Counted from the stretch's first letter, positions 35,371 to 46,098 are shown. The stretch is 64,000 nucleotides of DNA from Aquarana catesbeiana (GCF_042186555.1 NC_133328.1:612604768-612668767), one strand, 5' to 3'. Numbers and translations are program-made. Notes: generated by a model from the sequence alone, not told the origin.

Positions 35371-35378
35371 TGCTACAG

Positions 35379-35631
35379 AAAACTGTCAGACTGCATGTAT
35401 GCTACAAGAGATTGTCAGAAACTCGACGCATGATACAGGAGTTGCTGAAAACTGGGGACAGCTTCAGGAGATGAACATTACAAGAGACTGTTAGAGATCA
35501 CTCAAAAAATTAGTGCTTTCACATTTCTGCTCCCTATAGCCCCCCTAAAATATTTACTTACTCAGAATTATGAATAATCAGAGGGAAAAAAAGAAGAAAG
35601 TAATTGAACAATCTTCTTTATTGGGTACTTG
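35379..35631. other. Unassigned spacer
   Basis: Short stretch between two elements; nothing recognised. Confidence 0.4.
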
Positions 35632-36233
35632 ATTGAATGCTGCCCACAAGGTTTAGGAGTGTGTCTATGGGAATGTTTTACCATTCTTCCATTTGTGAGG
35701 TCAGGCACTGATGTTGGACGAGAAGGCCTGGCTCGCAGTCTCCACTCTAATTACTTCCAAAGGTGTTCTATTGGGTTGAGGTCAGGACTCTGTGCAGGCA
35801 AGTCAAGTTCCTCCTCCCCAAACCCGCTCATCCATGTCTTTATAGACCTTGTTTTGTACACTGGTCCAAATCATTTGGTGGAGGGGGATTATGGTGTGGG
35901 GTTGTTTTTCAGGGATTGGTCTTGGCCCCTTAGTTCCAGTGAAGGGAACTCTTAAGGCATCAGCATACCAAGACATTTTGGACATTTTCATGCTCCCAAC
36001 TTTGTGGGAACAGTTTGGGGATGGCCTCTTCCTGTTCCAACATGACTGCACACCAGTGTACAAAGCAAGGTCCATAAAGACATGGATGAGCGAGTTTGGG
36101 GTGGAGGAACATGACTGGCCTGATCAGAGTCCTGACCTCAACCTGATAGAACACCTTTGGGATGAATAACAGAGACTGCGAGCCAGGCCTTCCCGTGTAA
36201 AGGCAGGTGTCCCAATACTTTTAATAATATAGT
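35632..36233 (+). mobile_element. Foldback Tc1 derivative, copy 1
   Basis: The left part (35640-35865) is an inverted copy of the transposase 3' region; the right part (35866-36175) is the same region in forward orientation. They meet at the junction cactggtccaaatcatttgg. The right end (ggtgtcccaatacttttaat ... tatagt) is a Tc1-like terminal repeat. A deletion joins ccttcccgt to gtaaaggcag. The left terminal repeat is missing. The same junction is found at 46101-47003. Confidence 0.75.
35866..36170 (+). pseudogene. Tc1 transposase catalytic-domain remnant
   Basis: One frame reads WWRGIMVWGCFSGIGLGPL, then FQHDCTPVYKARSIKTWMSE, then DWPDQSPDLN and IEHLWDE before a stop. This is the C-terminal half of the DDE domain of a Tc1-like transposase, with the second catalytic Asp in FQHD and the final acidic residue in IEHLWDE. 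The intact enzyme binds the terminal repeats and performs cut-and-paste transfer into TA sites. The DNA-binding N-terminus and the first catalytic Asp are absent because of the foldback, so no activity is possible. Confidence 0.8.
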
Positions 36234-36386
36234 TTATGTTCCTGTTCTGGTGATTGCTCCAAAATTTCTGATTTTCTTTCACTTTTATTTTTGGTCATAA
36301 CCTGAGGGGGGTTCTAATCCCTCTTGACTTTATACAAAACTCAATTAAAAAGTTCTACCTTCAGTTATACATTAAGAGCCACACAA

Positions 36387-36388
36387 TA
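36387..36388. repeat. TA target duplication, left
   Basis: TA directly before the Tc1 end; the matching TA is at 37921-37922. Confidence 0.7.
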
Positions 36389-37920
36389 CAGTGCACCCAG
36401 GAAAGTATTCACACTACAAACAATACATGACAACGCGAAAGAAGTTTGTTTGAAATCTTTGCAAAATTGTTTAAAATAAAAAACGAAAACAATCACATGT
36501 ACATACTGTAAGTATTCACAGCCTTTGCCATGACAATCAAAATTGAGCTCATGTGCATCCTGTCTCCACTGATCATCCTTGAGACGTTTCTACAATTTGA
36601 TTGGAGTCCACCTGTGGTAAATTCAGTTGATTGGACATGATTTGGATAGGCACACACCTCTCCATATAAGGTCCCACAGTTAACAGTGCATGTCAGAGCA
36701 CAAACCAAGCCATGAAGTCCAAGGAATTGTCTGTAGACCTCCGAGACAGGATTGTATCGAGGAGATCTGGGGAAGGGTACAGAAAAATTTCTGCAGCATT
36801 GAAGGTCCCAATGAGCACAGTGGCCTCCATCATCCATAAATGGAAGAAGTTTGGAACCACCAGGACTCTTCCTTGAGCGGCCAAACTGAGTGATCAGGGG
36901 AGAAGGGCCTTAGTCAGGGAGGTGACCAAGAACCTGATGGTCACTCTGACAGAGCTCCAGCGTTTCTCTGTGGAGAGAGGAGAACCTTCCAGAAGAACAA
37001 CCATCTCTGCAGCACTCCACCAATCAGGCCTGTATGGTAAAGTGGCCAGACAGAAGCCACACCTCAGTAAAAGGCACATGACAGCCCACCTGGAGCTTGC
37101 TAAAAGGCACCTCAAGGACTCTGAGAAACAAAATTCTCTGGTCTGATGAAACAAAGATTGAACTCTTTGGCCTGATTGGCAAGCGTCATGTCTGGAGGAA
37201 ACCAGGCACTGCTCATCACCTGGCCAATACCATCCCTACAGTGAAGCATGGTGGTGGCAGCATCATGCTGTGGGGATGTTTTTCAGTGGCAGGAACTGGG
37301 AGACTAGTCAGGATCGAGGGAAAGATTAATGCAGCAATGTACAGAGACATCCTTGATGAAAACCTGCTCCAGAGAGCTCTGGACCTCAGACTGGGGCAAA
37401 GGTTCATCTTCCAACAGGACGACGACCCTAAGCACACAGCCAAGATAACAAAGGAGTGGTGAATGCCCTTGAGTGGCTCAGCCAGAGCCCAGACTTGAAC
37501 CCGATTGAATATCTCTGGAGAGATCTGAAAATGGCTGTACACCGACACTCCCCATCCAACCTGATGGATGGAGCTTGAGAGGTCCTGCAAAGAAGAATGG
37601 GAGAAATTGTCCAAAAATAGATGTGCCAAGCTTGTAGCATCATACTCAACAAGACTTGAGGCTGTAATTGGTGCCAAAGGAGCTTCAAAAAAGTATTGAG
37701 CAAAGGCTGTAAATACTTATGTACATGGGATTTTTTTGTTCGTTTTTTATTTTTAATATATTTGCAAAGATTTCAAACAAACTTCTTTCACATTGCCATT
37801 ATGGGGTATTGTTTGTAGAATTTTGAGGAAAATAATGAATTTAATCCATTTTGGAATAAGGCTGTAACATAAGAAAATGTGGAAAAAGTAAAGCGCTGTG
37901 AATACTTTCCGGATGCACTG
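36389..37920 (+). mobile_element. Near-complete Tc1-like transposon, 1.53 kb
   Basis: Left end CAGTGCACCCAGGAAAGTAT and right-end complement CAGTGCATCCGGAAAGTATT, bounded by TA. The terminal repeats are long (~200 bp at the right, with an inner motif aaagaagtttgtttgaaatc repeated at both ends). The left repeat has lost about 60 bases between agtattcaca and ctacaaacaatac. The transposase gene lies between them in the forward direction. Confidence 0.9.
36712..37690 (+). pseudogene. Tc1-like transposase, inactivated
   Basis: Start MKSKELSVDLRDRIV, followed by the paired helix-turn-helix DNA-binding region (KISAALKVPMSTVASIIHKW). Codon 55 is a TGA (36874-36876), where arginine is usual. The frame resumes (SDQGRRALVREV) and reads to SKRHMTAHLELAKRHLKDS, then shifts by one near 37120. 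The catalytic part has WSDETKIELFG (first Asp), HGGGSIMLWGCFS, FQQDDDPKHTAK (second Asp), then a further shift at about 37460. It ends with SPDLNPIEYLWRDLKM (third acidic residue, Glu). All catalytic positions are recognisable and the length matches the usual ~340 residues, but the stop and two shifts make it a pseudogene. I do not know the family name with certainty. Confidence 0.9.
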
Positions 37921-37922
37921 TA

Positions 37923-38559
37923 GATGCCAGGGGGATCACGTTGGGCACCAAAGATTTAAAGAAATGGATATTCCAGCCCCCTTGGTTAAAGGGTGGGTTC
38001 ACAGCAGCCATATTGTCAGGGAGTGTTGGAGCAGTTAGGAAGAGTTGAGAATTCTGTACAGGGGGGAGAGATTTTTTTTTTAAATCATTTTTATTTTATA
38101 TATTTTTTGGTACATGGCCCTCATGGCAGTGCCTGGCTTTTCATGGCTTGCTTGTTATCCCTACCAATGGCCAGAATTAGAGAACTAGATGCGCCCCCTG
38201 TAGGCTTCAATAGGGTTCACCGCAAAGTTTACGATCCAAACCCAGGCAATTTTCTCATCCCTATTCCTGAACATTCCATCACAGGGATTCGTTCAAAAGT
38301 TCCTTGTTGTGTTTTGTGTGGAGCCCAAGGGGGCTTTTAGTAAAACAATGTATAATGTGGGCAATATAGAACACTTATGTTTTTATGCAAGAATTTGGTT
38401 TTATGAGACCCGTGCTTTTCCTGTGTTTGTTGCTGAGCGCTTATGCGACAGTTATTGCTGATTTGAGACGAATGTGAAATTATTTTAGTTTGCTTTCTTT
38501 TGCTGTGAGCGATGACCTGTGATTTATCTACTATGACAACAATAAAATACAATCACACA
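37923..38559. other. Intergenic, nothing recognised
   Basis: Ordinary mixed sequence; ends aacaataaaatacaatcaca, which may be a degraded LINE tail. No gene. Confidence 0.4.
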
Positions 38560-38578
38560 CTGATATCCTCTTTATGGC

Positions 38579-38629
<51 letters not shown>

Positions 38630-38700
38630 CTATCTATCCATCTATTTAATCTCTCTCTCTCTATCTATCTCATATCTATCTCTCATATCTATCGCCAGCC
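38579..38700. repeat. GATA / TCTA microsatellite, left arm
   Basis: About twelve gata units switch directly to tcta units at 38629, then a ctctct tract. Mirrored at 39600-39724. Confidence 0.95.
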
Positions 38701-39012
38701 ATAGACGGATACAAATTCAGTTCAGCAGGAACGAGCCAAATTTTGATCTATCTACGGGTAGGCTGGTTGTACTGCAATCGATTGATCGACTTAAGTACAA
38801 CCAGCCGGTCAGGTTTTTCTTGTGCGATCTCTGCTACCGTCTATAGCCACCAGCAGTGAACATTGCATTCTGATGGTGGGGGGAAACCTCCTGCTGTCAG
38901 AATACAACAGCAGAGCGGGAGGGATTCCTAAACACTGACTGTGTTGATGGGGGAATCGAGCCATTTTCTTTCCTTCAAATCGCTGATGAAGGAAAGAAAA
39001 TTGCATAATCTA

Positions 39013-39283
39013 TGGCTTACTTAACCACTTGCCACCCAAGCCAATTCTGACTTTTCTGTCATATATGTAAAAAAATTTTTTGCTAGAAAATTACTCAGAA
39101 CCCCCAAACATTTTATATTTGTTAAGCAGAGGCCCTAGAGAATAAAATGGAGGGTGTTGCAATTTTTTATGTCACGCGGTATTTGCGCAGCTGTTTTTTT
39201 TTAAACATGGATTTTTTTGGAAAAAAGACAATATCATTAATTTTGGTGCCTGCAAACACAAAATAATACCCAATTTGTGTTGG
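39013..39283. mobile_element. TTAA-bounded family fragment as hairpin spacer
   Basis: ttaaccacttgccacccaag ... ggccctagagaataaaatgg ... ttatgtcacgcggtatttg is similar to 6061-6300. Only the left ~260 bases of that family are present, lying exactly between the two arms. Confidence 0.7.
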
Positions 39284-39599
39284 TAGATTATGCAATTTTC
39301 TTTCCTTCATCAGCGATTTGAAGGAAAGAAAATGGCTCGATTCCCCCATCAACACTCAGTGTTTAGGAATCCCTCCCGCTCTGCTGTTGTATTCTGACAG
39401 CAGGAGGTTTCCCCCCACCATCAGAATGCAATGTTCACTGCTGGTGGCTATAGACGGTAGCAGAGATCGCACAAGAAAAACCTGACCGGCTGGTTGTACT
39501 TAAGTCGATCAATCGATTGCAGTACAACCAGCCTACCCGTAGATAGATCAAAATTTGGCTCGTTCCTGCTGAACTGAATTTGTATCCGTCTATGGCTGG

Positions 39600-39666
39600 C
39601 GATAGATATGAGAGATAGATATGAGATAGATAGATAGAGAGAGAGAGATAGATATTAAATAGATAG

Positions 39667-39724
<58 letters not shown>
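39600..39724. repeat. TCTA microsatellite, right arm
   Basis: Inverted counterpart of 38579-38700, ending in about fifteen tcta units that abut the LINE. Confidence 0.95.
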
Positions 39725-39725
<1 letters not shown>

Positions 39726-39726
<1 letters not shown>

Positions 39727-40974
39727 GATATCCCTTGGCCTCCGTGATTCTGCATTATCCTGGTTCTCCTCCTACCTATCTCAGCGCACTTTCAGTGTCA
39801 CTTACAACTCCATCTCCTCCGCTCCCCTTCCTCTTTCTGTTGGGGTACACCAATGCTCTGTCCTTGGGCCTCACCTTTTCTCACTCTATACCTCTTCCCT
39901 GGGCCAGTTGATAACCTCCCATGGCTTCCAATACCACCTCTATGCCGATGACACACAGATCTATCTCTCCACTCCTCAACTCACCCCCACTATCTCCTCA
40001 CGGATCTCAAACTTGCTGAATGACATATCGGTGTGGATGTCACACCACTTCCTCAAACTTAATCTTTCTAAAACTGAGCTTGTTATATTTCCTCCTTCAC
40101 GGTCCCCCTCCTGTGACTTCACCATTAATATCAACAACACAACCATTGGTCCCTCCACACATGCCAGGGTCCTGGGTGTAATCCTTGACTCTGACCTCTC
40201 CTTCAGCCCCCATATCCAATCACTGGCTAAATCCTGCCGCCATAACCTCCGCAACATCTCCAAAATTCAACCCTTCCTGACTAATGACACCACAAAGCAA
40301 CTTATTCACTCCTTGATTATTTCCCGCCTCGACTACTGCAACTCTCTCCTTAATGGCCTACCCTTAAACAGGCTATCCCCCTTCAGTCTATTATGAATGC
40401 TGCTGCTAGACTAATACAGCTCACTAATCGATCCGTGACTGCTGCTCCTCTCTGCCAATCCCTTCACTGGCTTCCCCTACCCCACCGTGTAAAATTCAAA
40501 ATGCTAACAATAACATACAAGGCCATTCACAACATCGCCCCGATCTACATCACCAACCTCATCTGCAGATATCGCCCAAATCGCCCCTCCGCTCCTCCCA
40601 GGACCTCCTGCTCTCTAGCTCCCTTGTTACCTTCTCAGGACTTCTCCAGAGCCTCTCCCATCCTCTGGAATTCCCTACCCCAGTATGTCCGATCAGCCCC
40701 AACCCTGTCCACCTTTAGGAGATCCCTGAAAACTCATTTATTCAGGGAAGCCTATTCCACACCCACATAACTGTCCCTGAGCCACCTCCATCAAATCATT
40801 CTTTGCAGCTATTACCTTTTGTACCACCACCCCCTCCCTTTAGAATGTAAGCTCTACGAGCCGGGCCCTCCTGTACCTTTTGTATTGAACTGTACTGTAA
40901 TTGTGTTGTCCCCCTTATACATTGTAAAGCGCTGCGTAAACTGTTGGTGCTATATAAATCTCGTATAATAATAA

Positions 40975-40975
<1 letters not shown>
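39726..40975 (+). mobile_element. L2/CR1-type LINE, 5'-truncated
   Basis: Begins inside the reverse transcriptase domain and runs through the 3' untranslated region (gaatgtaagctctacgagcc ... ctgttggtgctatataaatc ... taataataat). It is embedded in a (TCTA)n tract that continues on both sides (39663-39724 and 40976-41070), so the LINE inserted into that microsatellite, which would form its target duplication. Confidence 0.85.
39728..40770 (+). pseudogene. LINE reverse transcriptase, partial
   Basis: One frame (39728-40396) reads LGLRDSALSWFSSYLSQRTF, then GVHQCSVLGP (family usually GVPQGSVLGP, so two substitutions), then the catalytic FQYHLYADDTQIYLS with YADD at 39941-39952. After RLDYCNSLLNGLPL a one-base loss near 40362 shifts the frame. 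The C-terminal part then continues from 40393 as MNAAARLIQLTNRS, LHWLPLPHRVKFK and ILWNSLPQYVRSA to a stop at 40770. The intact ORF2 would copy its own RNA by target-primed reverse transcription; here the endonuclease and RT fingers are missing. The SLHWLPLPHRVKFK tail is typical of CR1/L2-group LINEs. Confidence 0.9.

Positions 40976-41070
<95 letters not shown>
40976..41070. repeat. (TCTA)n microsatellite
   Basis: About 23 uninterrupted units directly after the LINE tail. Confidence 0.98.
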
Positions 41071-42177
41071 GCCACTTCATCCAAATTGAAAAAGAAAACA
41101 TTTTTCCTTTAGTCTTGGTTCACCCTTTGTGTGTGCATTGGCGTGTGTGTGTGCGTTTTCAACACGTTCGCATGCGTTGCATGTAGGGCAACTTTCATTT
41201 CAATGGGATGCCCTACATGTGCCCCGCGGGGTGCTTTGCTGCCATGTAGTTTGTCGTGTGTGAAAACGTCCACATTTTCAGATGTCGGGGTGCCACTAAA
41301 AAAACTAATAGTACCCCTGTGTGTTTCTCTGCACCCCGGGAAAGTGCGTGATTTTTTTTTTTGCGTGCGTGCATTGCCACGCCACGCACAGATGTGACCC
41401 CAGCCTTTGTCATAGATCCAGAAATGACATGCCACGTTTTTAAGACCTTCCTTTTGGCAGACGAAAGTGAATCAGAATCCACTTGGCTTCCGTTTTTTTA
41501 GCAGAATTCCTAGAAAGCCTAAAAACTGTCTGGCTGAGGACGAGCGAAGTGAGTGTGTGTTTCCAGACCAGCCGATCGAAAACACCAAAGACTATATCCA
41601 GGGCTCGGCCTGACAGCCTATCAGCTCATCAGCTCGAAGTTTTCATCGTAGGCCTCGGCGACCTGAGGTGATAGCCAAGGATTTTCTCCCGGATAAATAT
41701 TTATGGTCTTCCAGCTCAGGGGGCCGGGTGACAGAGGCCGATGGAAGCTGCAAGGTTATGAAGGAGCGTCTGGCCGGGGATGACAAAGGAGAGAGTGTGT
41801 CCCACAGACAGCAGGCCTCATTGTTTCCAGTCAACAGAAAGCATTCTGTGCCCGTGTATGTACACCGCCGCATGTGACACTATATTTATATTGATAGCAG
41901 CGGGGTCACAACCTCCACACTGACAATTCTGGAAAGTAATAAGGAAGTGGCGTGAAGTTTTATGGCCCGCTGTCTCCATCGCAGAGCTGAAGGGCGGCCA
42001 TTTTGTCTGCAGCTCCCAGGTTTCTATGAATGAGGCCTGGGCTCAGGACAGACCGTCCATTCATTCCACACACAAACCACACCAATTATCAACAATGAGG
42101 TCAGACTGAAAAGGGTGCGTCTCCTAAAGCCATCAATCACTGGGGTGCGCTACAGTTTGCTTGCGGTACCAGAAATA
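41071..42177. other. Intergenic; possible MITE at 41100-41400
   Basis: Ends such as tcttggttcaccctttgtgt and gatgtgaccccagcctttg suggest a short inverted-repeat element. The remainder (41400-42177) is unrecognised single-copy-like sequence. Confidence 0.4.
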
Positions 42178-42379
42178 CTCACTGACCACCTTGCTAGTAC
42201 CGGGTTGGACCCCCTTTTGCCTTCAGAACAGCCTTCATTCTTCGTGGCATAGATTCAAAAAGGTGTTGGAAACTTTCCTTTAGAGATTTTGCTCCATAGT
42301 GACATGATATCATCACGCAGTTGCTGCAGATTTGTCGGCTGCACATCCATGATGCAAATATCACATTTCACCACATCCC

Positions 42380-43209
42380 AAAGGTGCTCTATTGGATGAG
42401 ATCTGGTGACTGTGGAGGACATTGGAGTACAGTGACCTCATTGTCCAGTGGTGAGATGATTGGAGCTTTGTGACATGGTGCATTATCCTGCTGGAAGGAG
42501 CCATCAGAAGATGGGGACACTGTAGTCATAAAAGGATGGACATGGTCAGCAACAATACTCAGGTAGGCCATGGTGATTAAATGATACTCAACTGGTACTA
42601 AAGGGTCCAAAGTGTGCCAAGAAAATATCCCCCCCACATCATTACACCACCACCAGCCAGAACCGGTGATACAAGGCAGGATGGATCCATGCTTTCATGT
42701 TGTTTACACCAAATTCTGACCCTCCATCTGAATGTCGCAGCTGAAATCGAGACTCATCAGACCTGGCAATATTTTTCCAATCTTCTATTGTCCAATTTTG
42801 GTGAGCCTGTGTGAATTGTAGCCTCAGTTTTCTGTTCTTAGCTGACAGGAGTGGCACCCGGTGTGGTCTTCTGCTGCTGTAGCCAATCTGCTTCAAGGTT
42901 CGATCTGTTGTGCATTCAGAGATGGTATTCTGCATACCTTGGTTGTAACGAGTGGTTCTTTGAGATACTGTTGCCTTTCTATCATCTCCAACCAGTCTGC
43001 CCATTCTCCTCTGACAACAAGGCATTTTTCCACACAACTGCCGCTCACTGGATATTTTCTCTCTTTTGGACCATTCTCTGTAAACCTGAGAGATAGCTGT
43101 ATGGGGAAAATCCCAGTAGATCAGCAGTTTTTGAAATACTCAGACCAGCCCGGCTGGCACCAACAACCATGCCACGTTCAAAGTCACTTAAATACACTTT
43201 CTTCTCCAT
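42380..43209 (-). pseudogene. Tc1-like transposase, second family, broken
   Basis: On the minus strand the product starts MEKKVYLSDFERGMVVGASR, with a helix-turn-helix (SISKTADLLGFS). After a shift it reads QRRMGRLVGDDRKATVSQ, TTRYNQGMQNTISE, then SSRRPHRVPLLSAKNRKLRL. The first catalytic Asp lies in RSDESRFQLRHSDG. After a further break come IFSWHTLDPLVPVEY and SFQQDNAPCHKA (second Asp), then CPPQSPDL near the C-terminus. The frame is broken at least three times, and the C-terminal NPIEHLW motif is not intact. It encoded a ~340-residue DDE transposase distinct from the one at 36712. Confidence 0.85.
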
Positions 43210-43249
43210 TCTGATGCTCGGTTTGAACTTCAACAAGTCGTCTTCACCA

Positions 43250-44324
43250 GCGCTGAAAGACAGGGGCGACTGCTGTGATCCTTTTGCTTTGGTGAAAGTG
43301 GTCAGTATATGATAGCATCATTTGTTTGTGACCGCAGCTAGCTGCTGGTGCCCCTGCCGTACCGGACCTCAGATGTTGGAAACACCGGGACTGGAACTTG
43401 GGTACAGGAGGTAAAACTGGACCCACACAGGAACTCTCGTTCAAAATTTCATATCCATATCAGAGTTTATTATTTTGTTTATTATATTCCCATAGCCTGG
43501 TCCCCTTGTGTCTCCTGTGATCGCACAGAGCTTCCCCTCCATATTTCTGTGGACTCACTTGGTGATTTCCTTTGATGTTGTCAGAAACCATGAAATCAGA
43601 CCGAGACAGAAGTACAGTTAAATCACACTTGTTTAATAATAAAAGTAAATAGAACAAACATAGTCAAAACATAGCCAGAGTTAAGGAACCGGAACGGATA
43701 GTCAGACAAGCCAAACGTCAGGGAGCCGCAGATGAGCGTAGTAAAACAGCAAGCAGGATCTGGAGCCAGAAGGGATGTCAGCCAAGCAAGTCCTTTAACA
43801 GGAATGCAGGAGAGCATCTCTGTGATGTTGACCAAGGTGAAGGCAGAGATCCTCTGGGCTGGACGGCTTAAGTAGGCAGGACTGATGAGCAGGATATCAT
43901 CAACAGCTGAGTAACTGTGGAGAGATGGGAGCTGGCAATTAGCCGGAAGCTGAGCGGTCAGCTCTGAGAAGGAAGGGCTGAGCCCATCCCTGACAGTTGT
44001 CTCTCTGGAGCTTTATGGAAAATTGGCAGTCCTTAGAAATCCCCTGAAGAAGCCAATTTTGGCGAAACGTGTTGGGGATCTGATCATCTCAAGCACTGAT
44101 CACTTTTCTATATACGGATACCAGTGACCATTAATGTGATATGTATTATACACTGATTTTTTTATTTGAACCCAACATTTGTTTTCATTTTATATGAATA
44201 AAACTTTCTATTTTTTAAAATGTATCTTTTCTAATGAAAATATAATTCCAATCATCCTGCAATTTTCAGTTCAATAGGGATGAGGTGGCGGTTATCTTAT
44301 TGTCACCCATTCTGCTACTCAAGC
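43250..44324 (+). mobile_element. Penelope-like insertion inside the Tc1
   Basis: The flanks are tcgtcttcacca (43238-43249) and tcatcttcacca (44325-44336), a 12-bp target duplication with one mismatch. The interior carries a hammerhead-like core (44044-44070) and ends with an A/T-rich tail (atgaataaaactttctattt). No RT frame remains. Part of its left portion (43345-43452) recurs inverted at 44752-44860. Confidence 0.65.
44044..44070 (+). ncRNA. Hammerhead-ribozyme-like core, best preserved
   Basis: CTGAAGA, stem AGCC-AATTTT-GGC, then GAAAC. All conserved core bases of CUGANGA and GAAA are present. Stem II has three G-C pairs. Stems I and III are not obvious by eye. Confidence 0.5.
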
Positions 44325-44440
44325 TCATCTTCACCACGTCTAGATGCCTAAATGCATCGAGTTGCTGCCTTGTGATTGGCTGATTAGCAATTTGTGTTAC
44401 CAAGATTTGGACAGTTGTATCTAATAAAGTGGTCGGTGAG

Positions 44441-45230
44441 TCTACTGTATAGTCTGCTTTGCCCAACAACACAAGGTGGGGGATTATAGATTTGCAAAGG
44501 GTTGTTGGCCCGACACCGGCAATCCGTGCTTTGGCAAGGGAACTGCCAGCTGTGCTTTGGCAGGTGCCCATCACCTTCCTGCAGTAAGGTGATGGGCACT
44601 ACACTGTCCAATTGGGTATATGAGTAGCTGAGGAAGACCTCAATAGCTTGCAGTTTCTCCTGAAGGTCCAGCTTCTGTGGAGAGCTCTTTCACTTGTTCA
44701 CCTGTGTTAGCATTGCTTGACCTGGATTTCACTGGCAGAGATACTGTCCATGAAATTTTGGACGAGAGTTCCTGTGTGGGTCCAGTTTTACCTCCTGTAC
44801 CGAAGTTCCAGTCCCGGTGTTTCCAACATCTGAGGTCCGGTATGGCAGCTGTTCATAACATTTCTTGGAGTCGTGTTTGGAGGTCTTTGGTCCACTGGAG
44901 TCTCGTTGATCTTGCCTTTATGACTCTTCGCTGACATTCGAGTCCACCTGTTCTGGTAAGAGTAGATTTACTTCACCTGTTTCTTGGTTGAAGATGCACC
45001 ACCTTTGATGCCCTCACTGTCGGAGAGTTCTAGTGCATTACATCCTTTATTAGCCACTGTTGGGTGGTGGACTTTTTCTTGGTCATTTTTAGGACCATTA
45101 CAGGAGTTGGACTTTTCCACATTCCCATTATTATTGTATGATCACATTATTTTGGATTTGTCACAAACATACGCATATGTGTTTATTTCTTAGCGCTACA
45201 TTTTTATACTATTCAACTATTGTAGGTTTA
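44441..45230. repeat. Block with inverted copy of the Penelope-like left part
   Basis: 44752-44860 (gagttcctgtgtgggtccag ... acatctgaggtccggtatgg) is the inverted partner of 43345-43452. The rest of the block includes a small direct repeat (tgctttggcaagg ... tgctttggcagg) at 44524-44560. Confidence 0.6.
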
Positions 45231-46098
45231 ACAGGTCACTTATTATATCTAAGAACACAAAACATGAGCCTATTGATATTGTATTTATTTTCATGAGAAA
45301 CTATTCACAGAAGAATTTTTTTGCCTGGAGGTAAGTCATTCATTTTTAGATGTCACATTGAGTCACTCCCCAAGTAATTGAATTTACCGTGACACTTCCT
45401 CTGGAAGACTACGGCTTTCATTCACTCACTTCTGTCTTCCAACGCCTTCCACCATGCCCAGCACATGATCGCTCCTCTCGCTTCACGCTGACGTTTTTAG
45501 GCATAGCTAGCCAGAAGCGCCGGGTTCTGGCAGCCGGATCCGGCAGGACGGTGCACATGATCCTCTGTGTACATGTTTGATTATACAGCTTTCCATGAGT
45601 CACGATTCATAAAGTAGGTCACGAGGTGGAGGCAGAATCACGTGGTGCCACCGAATCTGCCTGGCCTGAAGTGGGGAATCTGGCCTCTTCGGCAGGTAAT
45701 TATTTGCTTGGTTAAACAACGTCTTAAATAATGTTCCAACAGACTAAACTTCAAGAGCTAATTTATTAATCCCTGTACTACCAGCAAAAGGCTTGAATTA
45801 CAATTTTCGATGCACCTAAAACGAAAAACCACATTTAAAGAAGAACGCTCACGATCGCCCGAAAAAAAAAAAAAAAAAAAAACGATTCATAAACTCAATA
45901 AACTCATGCCTTGAATTTTTTTTTAACCAATGAGTCTTGATTGAGAGCGCGCATCTCTGGCTCCATGCACTTGGCCTGAGACGAGCGCCATCACTAGGAA
46001 TATAAGGGGGGGGGACAACTAAACTTTACAAGGAGCACTCTCAGCAGAGTGCTGCCTGTGACTTGGGACTCGTCTGGGGGGGGGAATGACATTAATGA
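45231..46098. other. Intergenic, nothing recognised
   Basis: An A-run lies at 45862-45882 and G-runs at 46008 and 46077. No gene or delimitable repeat. Confidence 0.4.

Larger units (their letters stand above)
38569..39724. repeat. 1.15-kb near-perfect inverted repeat
   Basis: Left arm about 38577-39012, right arm 39284-39724, spacer 271 bases. The arms are almost identical over 430 bases; one visible difference is aaacactgactgtgttg (left) against aaacactgagtgttg (right, complemented). Each arm runs from a (GATA)n tract through a (CT)n tract to an element starting gccagccatagacggatac. CTGATATCC occurs at 38560-38568 and 39725-39733, a possible 9-bp target duplication. Confidence 0.85.
42178..44440 (-). 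mobile_element. Second Tc1-like family, split by a 1.1-kb insertion
   Basis: The terminal sequences (ctcactgaccac at the left; gtggtcggtgag at the right) are inverted. The left end lacks about 14 bases of the expected terminal repeat. Transposase fragments run on the minus strand from 43209 to about 42380. The 5' leader continues on the far side of an insertion (43250-44324) as cgtctagatgcctaaatgca ... gtgattggctgattagcaat. Confidence 0.8.
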
